NCBI GenBank assembly: GCA_002490465.1
Contig: DKUB01000088.1
Location: 2,210 to 28,453 of the forward strand
Direction of reading: 5' to 3'
DNA from: Lachnoclostridium sp. UBA7215
GTDB taxonomy: Bacteria; Bacillota; Clostridia; Lachnospirales; Lachnospiraceae
DNA length: 26,244 nucleotides
Under the pieces are notes generated by a model. That model made no database searches and had not been told where the DNA came from. It saw only the letters and a program-made list of their open reading frames with translations. The position numbers and the translations under genes were made by a program. This document shows positions 1 through 5,873 of the stretch, piece by piece; position 1 is the first letter of the stretch, and each line of letters starts with the position of its first letter.

Positions 1-62
1 TTTGAGTATTCTCTCTTTAGCGAATATATAATGATGCCAGAAAAGTGGTTAGGAGGGATACA

Positions 63-395
63 ATGGATAAAATAGCAAAGGGAAAGACGAGTGGGAGTCG
101 AATCATGAATTTAAGGAAGGACAAAAGGTATTCCAGAGAGCAATTAGCAGAATTATCAGGAATTTCTCCAAGTTTTCTATATGAAATTGAAATTGGTAAA
201 AAAGGATTTTCTGCCAATACATTAATGAGTTTATGTAGTGCGTTGGAAGTCAGTAGTGATTACATATTGTATGGAAAAATGAAACATGACTATAATTTTG
301 AGATTGCTCAAATTGTAGGGAAGTTTGACCCGGCACGGTTAAAGAAAGTGGAAAAACTGCTTGAAATTACATATGAACTGATTCATGGTTTATAA
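63..395 (+). CDS. XRE-family helix-turn-helix transcriptional regulator
   Basis: A 110-residue cytoplasmic DNA-binding protein. Residues ~14-66 form an XRE/Cro-type helix-turn-helix (SREQLAELSGISPSFLYEIE followed by a KKGFSANTLMSLCSALEV stretch), and the last ~40 residues form a short helical tail that may dimerise. The start is ATG at 63 because AGGAGGG lies at 51-57; the upstream GTG at 45 would place that ribosome site inside the gene. A TATAAT box lies at 27-32, with only a poorly spaced TTGAGT at 2-7. The gene is AT-rich compared with later genes and ends 56 bases before a tyrosine recombinase on the same strand. XRE repressors next to recombinases often control mobile or switchable loci, so control of the following cluster is possible but is inference. 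The operator and ligand are unknown. Confidence 0.85.
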   Translation: MDKIAKGKTSGSRIMNLRKDKRYSREQLAELSGISPSFLYEIEIGKKGFSANTLMSLCSALEVSSDYILYGKMKHDYNFEIAQIVGKFDPARLKKVEKLLEITYELIHGL

Positions 396-451
396 TCCTA
401 CGTAATGTTTTTTGTTTCCATTGTTGCCACCTGACCAGAAAGGGGCACAAG

Positions 452-1270
452 ATGGGACAGAAAAGAAGGTTGCGCAAGTATCTTGCGTATCTTAAAGCAC
501 AATCGCTGAGTCCCCGGACAGTAGACGCTTATTACCGGGAGGCCGTCAGTCTGGAGCGGTATTTAAAAAGAAGGAAACCAAAGAAGGAACAGGTGCAGCA
601 GTTTATTCTGGAGAAGGAGAGGATGAACAAGATATCTACAGTTAATTTTTATACGGTCGCGGTCAACCGGTATTTGAGGTGGCAGAATTATGACACCTGC
701 TGTGTAAAGACAAGAAAGGTTCAGAGGAACTGGAGCCTGGAAAATGTGATATCCTGTGAAGAGTATGAGAGACTGCTCCAATATGCGAAAGAAAACAATT
801 ATGAAAAATACTATTTGATTATACGGGTTCTTGCAAGGACCGGGATTCGTATCAGTGAACTGCGGTATATAACGCTTGAGGCATTAGCGGGTGAGACCGT
901 ACAGGTATATGGAAAGGGAAAGTACCGAACCGTCTATCTGGCGGAGGATATGCGGGCTGAGCTATTGGAATACTGCAGGGGAAACAGCATTAAAAGCGGC
1001 AGTATCTTTTTGGGTAACCGGGGAAGACCGATTAGCCGGAGCGCTGTCTGGCAGATGCTGCAAAAGCTGGCGGAGGGGGCAGGGGTTCCGCATGAAAAAG
1101 TACATCCCCACAGCTTCCGGCATTTATTTGCGAAAGTGTACATGAAACAATATGGGAACATTTCTGAACTGGCGGACATTCTTGGGCATTCTGGTCTGGA
1201 GATCACCCGGATTTATCTGACCACAAGCAGGGAGGAGAAACTGCAGCGTGTGGAAGAACTGCCGCTGTAA
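452..1270 (+). CDS. Tyrosine recombinase (XerC/D-like integrase or invertase)
   Basis: A 272-residue site-specific recombinase. Residues ~5-80 are the SAM-like N-terminal core-binding domain and ~98-265 the catalytic domain. The full catalytic set is visible: R133 in TGIRISEL, K157 in GKGKYR, H220 and R223 in HSFRH, H246 in LGHS and the nucleophile Y255 in IYLTT. It should therefore be active in DNA strand exchange. Its length matches small Xer-like integrases and phase-variation invertases, not large conjugative-element integrases, and no excisionase is seen. ATG 452 has AGGGG at 441-445 ahead of it. Just past the stop lies a 9-bp inverted repeat that could be a substrate site, and a cargo-like operon follows. 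Whether it inverts, excises or integrates DNA cannot be told from one sequence. Confidence 0.88.
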   Translation: MGQKRRLRKYLAYLKAQSLSPRTVDAYYREAVSLERYLKRRKPKKEQVQQFILEKERMNKISTVNFYTVAVNRYLRWQNYDTCCVKTRKVQRNWSLENVISCEEYERLLQYAKENNYEKYYLIIRVLARTGIRISELRYITLEALAGETVQVYGKGKYRTVYLAEDMRAELLEYCRGNSIKSGSIFLGNRGRPISRSAVWQMLQKLAEGAGVPHEKVHPHSFRHLFAKVYMKQYGNISELADILGHSGLEITRIYLTTSREEKLQRVEELPL

Positions 1271-1274
1271 ACTG

Positions 1275-1304
1275 GACAAAATACTATATTATGTTTATTT
1301 TGTC
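1275..1304. repeat. Perfect 9-bp inverted repeat; candidate recombination site
   Basis: GACAAAATA (1275-1283) and TATTTTGTC (1296-1304) are exact reverse complements around a 12-base AT-rich centre. The repeat starts five bases after the recombinase stop codon. The centre contains TATATTATGT, which also occurs in the Bacillus dif site as I remember it. No GC-rich stem or T-tract follows, so it is not a terminator. A binding site for the neighbouring tyrosine recombinase is a reasonable inference; chance in AT-rich DNA is the alternative. Confidence 0.4.
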
Positions 1305-1376
1305 AAGGTGAAAAATAAAAATATATTTTCTGAGCAAAAAAATATGGAATCTGTTTGAAAAATTCCATTTGAAAAT

Positions 1377-1407
1377 TCTGTCTGGTATTTACCGGGCAGA
1401 TTTTTTT
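1377..1407 (+). terminator. Rho-independent terminator after recombinase
   Basis: A 10-bp stem, TCTGTCTGGT (1377-1386) with ACCGGGCAGA (1391-1400), including three G-T pairs, closes on a four-base loop and is followed directly by seven T residues (1401-1407). It should end recombinase transcription and so separate it from the DUF2589 operon. The remaining ~107 bases before the next gene are AT-rich and show -10-like boxes (TATAGT at 1460-1465) but no convincing -35. Confidence 0.8.
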
Positions 1408-1514
1408 GTGTGGAAAGATTAATTTTTGCGGGGAATCCGTACATTACAGCTTAACATTATATAGTATTATCGAAACTGTAACAGAGATGGAGCATTTGTA
1501 TAAGGAGGTTTCAT

Positions 1515-2015
1515 ATGGCAAGGACAGAAAGTTTTGATGATTTAGTTCAGGCAATTCAGAGTTCATTTCTGAAAGTAAACAAGCTCTCTCAGGAACAGCA
1601 TACGGAGTTGTTGGAACAGTATTTTGACAGTGACAACAAACCAATTTGCATAACAATGAATTATCCTGCGCGCGGGGCAGAGGGGGAGATTACTTACACA
1701 GAGGTAGAAATACCGAAACTGTGCCTTGTTCCCATTTCGTCGTTAAAGCTGGACCAGATTACCGTGGGTTTTAAAGTTAAATTATCCGGAAAGGTAAGGA
1801 TTAAAAGTGCGCTGAAAAATCCATTGCAGGATGAGGTGCAAAAACACAGGGAGAAAAGAAAAGATAAGGATAAAGAGTATCTTGGCTATATTCCCCATGC
1901 CAGCAGGCGGGATGATGATTCCGGTTATGCGGATATCCATCTTAAATTCAAATCAGAGGACGCTCCGGAGGGGGTTATGAGAATCCGGGATTCTCTGGTT
2001 CGCATTATGCCTTAA
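1515..2015 (+). CDS. DUF2589-like protein 1
   Basis: A 166-residue protein of unknown function, resembling the DUF2589 family. The parts that fit are an N-terminal helix (residues ~5-36), a core strand block EVEIPKLCLVPISSLKLDQI (residues 63-82) followed by TVGFKVKLSG, and a C-terminal strand-helix DIHLKFKSEDAPEGVMRIRD (140-159). The downstream protein shows the same E-x-P-x-L-x-LV-x-I/P-x-L and PEG-x-x-R pattern, so the two look like diverged paralogues. Between core and tail is a lysine/arginine-rich loop (105-132) that is absent from protein 2. There is no signal peptide or membrane segment. ATG 1515 has a strong AAGGAGG at 1502-1508. It heads the same-strand cluster that carries the toxin-like glycosyltransferase; a partner or structural role is inferred only from position. 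Confidence 0.72.
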   Translation: MARTESFDDLVQAIQSSFLKVNKLSQEQHTELLEQYFDSDNKPICITMNYPARGAEGEITYTEVEIPKLCLVPISSLKLDQITVGFKVKLSGKVRIKSALKNPLQDEVQKHREKRKDKDKEYLGYIPHASRRDDDSGYADIHLKFKSEDAPEGVMRIRDSLVRIMP

Positions 2016-2061
2016 TCATAAGGATTAATTGTTCTATAGGCGTAGAAGGGAGGAAAAGTTT

Positions 2062-2676
2062 ATGGCAGATACAGAAACAGGTCTCGTAAATATGGGCAAC
2101 CAGTTCAGTGGGCTTGACATGGCGGCGCTGATTGGCGGGCCGCTCAAAGCTGCCTGCAATGCTCAGGTAATGCTTGCGGCGTCAACGGCAAAATTCATTG
2201 AGGATGTTGGTATGAATACGGATGGGAATGGTGTGAAAACAATCCGGACAACCAGCTTCTCATTTACCAGGGCGTGCGGCAGTGAAGATGGCACTACGGA
2301 CAAGACCGAGGAAGTAAAAATGGAGGTTCCATTGCTGTCCCTTGTCAACATTCCGAGTCTGCAGGTGGATAATGTGGATTTAAAATTCGATATGGAGGTC
2401 AGGTCTGCTGTTTCTTCGGAAAATGAAAAAAGCAAAAGCGGCGAGCTTGATGCGAAGGCCGGATTAAAAGTGGGACCGTTCAGTATGGATGTAAAAATCA
2501 AGGGTTCTATTTCCAGCAGCGAGAAGAATACACGAAGCAGTGATAATTCTGCGAAATACCATGTAGAGGTTCATGCCGGTCAGGCGGGACAGCCGGAAGG
2601 CCTGGCAAGGATGTTAGATATGCTGGCAACAGCGTGCACTCCGGTTTCCGTAAAAGAAAAGCCAAAGGCCTCATAA
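2062..2676 (+). CDS. DUF2589 domain protein 2
   Basis: A 204-residue protein and the clearer DUF2589 member of the pair. Residues 20-50 form the family's opening helix (LIGGPLKAACNAQVMLAAST then KFIEDVG). Residues 85-115 carry the core strands VPLLSLVNIPSLQVDNVDLK. A low-complexity Ser/Lys linker spans ~117-165, and the C-terminal HVEVHAGQAGQPEGLARMLD plus helix ends the domain by ~193. No signal peptide or transmembrane segment is present, so it is probably cytoplasmic or non-classically exported. ATG 2062 is chosen over an upstream TTG at 2029 because GGGAGG lies just before it. It is 46 bases after protein 1 and 87 bases before the glycosyltransferase. I know of no established function for the family; assembly with protein 1 is inference. 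Confidence 0.82.
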   Translation: MADTETGLVNMGNQFSGLDMAALIGGPLKAACNAQVMLAASTAKFIEDVGMNTDGNGVKTIRTTSFSFTRACGSEDGTTDKTEEVKMEVPLLSLVNIPSLQVDNVDLKFDMEVRSAVSSENEKSKSGELDAKAGLKVGPFSMDVKIKGSISSSEKNTRSSDNSAKYHVEVHAGQAGQPEGLARMLDMLATACTPVSVKEKPKAS

Positions 2677-2763
2677 TGTAAATCTACAAAAGTAGAATAC
2701 GGCGCGCAGGATATTTGGGGGCATCTGTTGAAATAGGATGTTCCGGAATGGAGGATTAATTTT

Positions 2764-4290
2764 ATGAAATTATTGATGACTAGTGAAGGGTTGTTAGAAT
2801 TAATACAACAGGAAGGCGGTGAATACGGTGAAGATGTTATGCAGATTATTGATATGCTGGTACGATGCCGTGGCGCTATGGACCGCAACACGCAAATCAG
2901 TATTCTTTTAGAATTAGGTAATAACGTCCGGAAATTTCAGGAGGAATCGGACAGGAAATTTGAATGGGCGGACAAGTTACTGAAAAATTTGAGGGAATAT
3001 GCAAAAGAGCAGTATGACTACAATTGGGAAAAGGTGCCTAACATTCTTCATTTTGTGTGGATTGGCAGCAGTATACCAAAGGTTGTAATGGAGTATATAA
3101 AGGTTTGGGCACTTGTAAATCCACATTATCAGATAAATATCTGGTATGATTCTAATCTTCTTTGTCTGAAAGGACTTTCAGATAGAATCAAGGATGCGGG
3201 ATTATTGGAGGGAGACAGGAGTAGTACTGCTTATCGCAATTGTGTTTTTCAAAAGCGGCAGGTATTCTTTGATTTTGCCAGGACACAATATCTCGCTGTG
3301 TTCACCCGGCCGGGTGAAGATGTTGACGTGATGATTCGTGAATTTGCGGAGACGCATGGATTGGGTGCAGTGATCAAGCGAAATGTCTGGACTGGCGAAG
3401 ACCTGCCGCCCAATATTCATATACGGGATCTGTATGGCGAGGGGATATTGGCGAATAGTCCCATTTACCCTGTCTATATAAAGGAGGCAATACAGCTTCA
3501 GAATTTTGCCGCCCTTTCTGATATGGTCCGGCTGCTCGTTTTAAAACAGTTTGGCGGAGTCTATCTTGATGTTGACATGCTGCCGGAACTCAAGGGGTGG
3601 CTGTATAGGCAGTTTGGGACAGTGGAACATTGCCAGAGAGTTTTGTTGCAGGCAGTTATGCAGGCTGCAGGGGTAGTAGAGGGATATTCCACCCAATACC
3701 TGGATCAGTCTGTAAGGCAGGAAGAAATCAGGCAGGCCGTATCGGGGAAGGCGCTCAGTGAACTGATGGCTCCTTTGGGGGATTTATTCTGCCACCGGGC
3801 CATATGCCGTGTTTATAATAAAATGGGAATCATTAACCAGATGGTGATAGCCCATCATGATAGTGTTATGATAGACCATCTGCTCGAACAAATTGTCTTA
3901 AATTATCAACTTATGGATGAAGTTTTCGGAAGTGACCCGATTTTGGGGCAAAGCCTGGAGCAGACGTGTGCAAACTGGGTTGCGAGAACTGACACAGTAA
4001 CTGATGAGAAGAAAAGGAGATTTTTACTTAAATGCTGTAATTATCATGGAATAGGCATCGCTCCGGGATGTAACAGCACAATAAGCCTGACAGGCCCTAA
4101 TATTTATTCAGGGGGGATAGCAGATATGAGGGATCTGATAGCCCATGAGAACACTTGTATGCGCAGTATGTCTGATGATATAAGCTGTCAGAGCTTTTTT
4201 TTACCGCCAGAGTTATTGTCTACGCATACGGAGGAGGAAATGAAATCAAGCTGGTTAGTCAGGGCGGAACAGGATTCGGATGAAAGATGA
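2764..4290 (+). CDS. Stand-alone TcdA/TcdB-type glucosyltransferase
   Basis: A 508-residue GT-A glycosyltransferase resembling the catalytic domain of large clostridial toxins, which transfer glucose or GlcNAc from a UDP-sugar onto Rho/Ras GTPases. Residues 1-90 are a helical region like the TcdB membrane-localisation domain. NILHFVWIG (93-101) gives W99 (TcdB W102). SDMVR (252-256) gives D253 and R256 (TcdB D270, R273). GGVYLDVDMLP (264-274) gives the metal-binding DxD, D269/D271 (TcdB D286/D288). GIINQ (355-359), SLTGP (441-445) and EEEMKSSW (490-497, matching TcdB S518/W520) complete the fold. TcdB numbering is from memory. The protein stops where the toxin domain stops: there is no autoprotease, translocation or repeat region, and no signal peptide. 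GGAGG at 2750-2754 supports the start. Its stop overlaps a possible ATG of the next frame. Substrate and target are unknown. Confidence 0.9.
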   Translation: MKLLMTSEGLLELIQQEGGEYGEDVMQIIDMLVRCRGAMDRNTQISILLELGNNVRKFQEESDRKFEWADKLLKNLREYAKEQYDYNWEKVPNILHFVWIGSSIPKVVMEYIKVWALVNPHYQINIWYDSNLLCLKGLSDRIKDAGLLEGDRSSTAYRNCVFQKRQVFFDFARTQYLAVFTRPGEDVDVMIREFAETHGLGAVIKRNVWTGEDLPPNIHIRDLYGEGILANSPIYPVYIKEAIQLQNFAALSDMVRLLVLKQFGGVYLDVDMLPELKGWLYRQFGTVEHCQRVLLQAVMQAAGVVEGYSTQYLDQSVRQEEIRQAVSGKALSELMAPLGDLFCHRAICRVYNKMGIINQMVIAHHDSVMIDHLLEQIVLNYQLMDEVFGSDPILGQSLEQTCANWVARTDTVTDEKKRRFLLKCCNYHGIGIAPGCNSTISLTGPNIYSGGIADMRDLIAHENTCMRSMSDDISCQSFFLPPELLSTHTEEEMKSSWLVRAEQDSDER

Positions 4291-4304
4291 CAGGAGGGGC
4301 AGCA

Positions 4305-4565
4305 ATGGCAGATACATTTTCTATGACAGATGTAGGATTTGTCAAAAGGGTTGTTGTGGGCAACGACAACCCGGAGTCTGCTCCGGATGAGAATAAATAT
4401 CAGGAGCAGCTTGCGTATTTAAACCGATGTCTGAGTGAAAGCCCTAAAGGGAAAATTGTGGGGCAGGAAAAAAATTTTTTTCTGTTAAACATCGGAGAAC
4501 ATCAGGTGGTAATGCAGTACATTGTGTATCATGTGGGTTTTGAGAGAAAGCCCTATTGGATGTAA
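4305..4565 (+). CDS. Small protein of unknown family coupled to the toxin-like gene
   Basis: An 86-residue protein I do not recognise. ATG 4305 is preferred because AGGAGGGG lies at 4292-4299; an in-frame ATG at 4287 overlaps the glycosyltransferase stop but has no good ribosome site. The N-terminal part is acidic and polar (VVVGNDNPESAPDENKYQEQ). The second half is predicted beta-rich (KGKIVGQEKNFFLLNIGEHQ) and ends in an aromatic VGFERKPYWM tail. It has no membrane segment, so it is not a holin, and no signal peptide or cysteines suggesting export or metal binding. Its position, 14 bases after the glycosyltransferase stop, would suit a chaperone, immunity protein or adaptor, but the sequence does not decide between these. 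Confidence 0.72.
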   Translation: MADTFSMTDVGFVKRVVVGNDNPESAPDENKYQEQLAYLNRCLSESPKGKIVGQEKNFFLLNIGEHQVVMQYIVYHVGFERKPYWM

Positions 4566-4588
4566 AACATAAGAAAGGATGCGGGAGT

Positions 4589-5101
4589 ATGGCGATTAAA
4601 ATATATAAAAAACTGGCAAAGCCAATAAGCTATGGAGGTATTCGTAACAAAAATTCCATCCAGTATATTGTCATACATTATACGGGAAATAAGGGAGACA
4701 CTGCGAAAGGGAATGCTTCTTATTTTGCAGGCTCCAATACAAGACAGGCAGGAGCCCATTTTTTTGTGGATAAGGCGGGTGTGATTTATAAATCCATTAA
4801 GATGAACCGCATTGCCTGGGCGGTAGGCGGTATGTATACGCTCTCCGGGGGCGCAGGCTCTTATTATGGGAAGTGTACAAACAGTAATTCTGTTTCCATT
4901 GAGCTGTGTGATATGTTAAAAGAACCCAGCCGGGAGCAGTTATTAGCCTGCCGGAAATTAGTAAAGTATATTCGGAAGTACTGCCCCAATGCGAAAACCA
5001 TTATCCGTCATTGGGATGTCAACGGCAAGAGCTGTCCGGCATCTATGGTGGGGCGAAGAAATAAAAGATGGAAAAAACTTCATTCCTTTTTGACGGATTA
5101 G
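4589..5101 (+). CDS. Endolysin-like N-acetylmuramoyl-L-alanine amidase (Amidase_2)
   Basis: A 170-residue peptidoglycan amidase that should cut the bond between N-acetylmuramic acid and L-alanine of the stem peptide. The Amidase_2/PGRP fold covers most of the protein. Candidate zinc ligands are H30 (IVIHYTG), H141 (IIRHWDV) and C149 (KSCP), and E105 lies in the SIELCD strand. There is no signal peptide and no separate wall-binding domain. This is like phage endolysins, which need lysis or a holin to reach the wall. ATG 4589 follows a modest GGGAG; an upstream ATG at 4556 overlaps the previous gene and lacks a ribosome site. It closes the toxin-like operon. In C. difficile the toxin locus has the holin TcdE and an endolysin remnant, so a role in release is plausible; no holin is visible here. 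Confidence 0.87.
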   Translation: MAIKIYKKLAKPISYGGIRNKNSIQYIVIHYTGNKGDTAKGNASYFAGSNTRQAGAHFFVDKAGVIYKSIKMNRIAWAVGGMYTLSGGAGSYYGKCTNSNSVSIELCDMLKEPSREQLLACRKLVKYIRKYCPNAKTIIRHWDVNGKSCPASMVGRRNKRWKKLHSFLTD

Positions 5102-5128
5102 CAGATGGTAAACGGTTTCATGCTGCTG

Positions 5129-5157
5129 TTGAGAAAACAGGAACATTATGATAAAAT
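5129..5157 (+). promoter_or_regulatory. Sigma-A-type promoter for two-component genes
   Basis: TTGAGA (5129-5134) and TAAAAT (5152-5157) are separated by exactly 17 bases, 41 bases before the response regulator start. It gives the two-component genes their own transcription, apart from the upstream toxin-like operon. Confidence 0.6.
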
Positions 5158-5198
5158 GACCACAAAACCAACAGTGACAGAAGGGAGCAGAAAGGGAT

Positions 5199-5873
5199 AT
5201 GAAACAGATTTTATTGGTGGAAGACGATGCCGGAATTGCTTCTAATCTTCAGGATTTTTTATTTAATGAGGGTTTTGCTACAGATGTAGTCAGCGGTCAG
5301 AAAAAAGCCATAGAGTGGCTTTCGGAACGCACATGTGATTTGGTGCTTTTAGATATATCACTGGAAGATGGCAATGGATTTGCTGTATGTTCCTATATAA
5401 AGCAAAATACGGATATTCCGGTTATTTTTCTCACAGCTTCCGGAGACGAGTACAGTGTGGTATCAGGGCTTGATATGGGGGCGGATGACTATATCAGCAA
5501 ACCGTTCCGGCCGAGGGAGCTTATTTCCAGAATAGGAAGTGTTTTGCGAAGGGCGGGTAAAGTCCAGTCAGTACTTTCAGTTGGGGACATCTGTGTGGAT
5601 ACCGCGCGGGCTGTTGTAAAGCGGGATGAACAGGAAATACCGCTGTCAGCGCTGGAGTACCGCCTGTTTCTTTTGCTGGTGAATAATAGGGGAATACTTC
5701 TGACAAGGGAGCGGCTTTTAGATGAAATATGGGATGCGGCGGGAGAATTTGTCAATGACAACACATTGACCGTATATATTAAGAGACTGCGGGAAAAAAT
5801 TGAGAAAGACCCTGCAAATCCCAGGATTATACAGACAGTCCGTGGAATGGGGTATAAGGTGGCAGAGGAATGA
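5199..5873 (+). CDS. OmpR/PhoB-family response regulator
   Basis: A 224-residue two-domain transcription factor. The receiver (residues 1-~115) has the acidic pair D9/D10, the phospho-acceptor D52 in LLDISL, T79 and K101 in SKPF. The winged-helix effector (~128-222) ends in the family's VRGMGYKV recognition wing. The start has GGGAGCAGAAAGGGAT upstream. It overlaps the kinase gene by four bases (ATGA), so the two are translationally coupled. The ABC exporter genes directly downstream carry 11-bp-phased direct repeats in their promoter, which fits this class of regulator and makes the exporter its likely target. This BceR/VraR-like layout usually responds to wall-active peptides; the actual inducer is unknown. 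Confidence 0.95.
   Translation: MKQILLVEDDAGIASNLQDFLFNEGFATDVVSGQKKAIEWLSERTCDLVLLDISLEDGNGFAVCSYIKQNTDIPVIFLTASGDEYSVVSGLDMGADDYISKPFRPRELISRIGSVLRRAGKVQSVLSVGDICVDTARAVVKRDEQEIPLSALEYRLFLLLVNNRGILLTRERLLDEIWDAAGEFVNDNTLTVYIKRLREKIEKDPANPRIIQTVRGMGYKVAEE

Noticed and set aside
2029..2061. TTG start giving DUF2589 protein 2 eleven extra residues
   Set aside because: The extra residues are basic non-family sequence and include the ribosome site itself.
2163..2501. Minus-strand open frame within DUF2589 protein 2
   Set aside because: The plus strand has a domain match, good ribosome site and operon context; the antisense frame has none.
2684..2695. CTAC-AAAA-GTAG hairpin between DUF2589 protein 2 and the transferase
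   Set aside because: A four-base stem without a T-tract is too weak to be a terminator.
4287..4304. Upstream ATG overlapping the transferase stop as start of the 86-residue protein
   Set aside because: The AGGAGGGG ribosome site lies after this ATG, so translation should begin at 4305.
4305..4565. Holin for the adjacent amidase
   Set aside because: The protein has no hydrophobic segment long enough to cross a membrane.
5141..5160. Similarity between CATTATGATAAAATGA here and the AT-rich repeat after the recombinase, as attachment-site ends
   Set aside because: Only short AT-rich words agree and the stretch is better explained as the -10 region of the two-component promoter.
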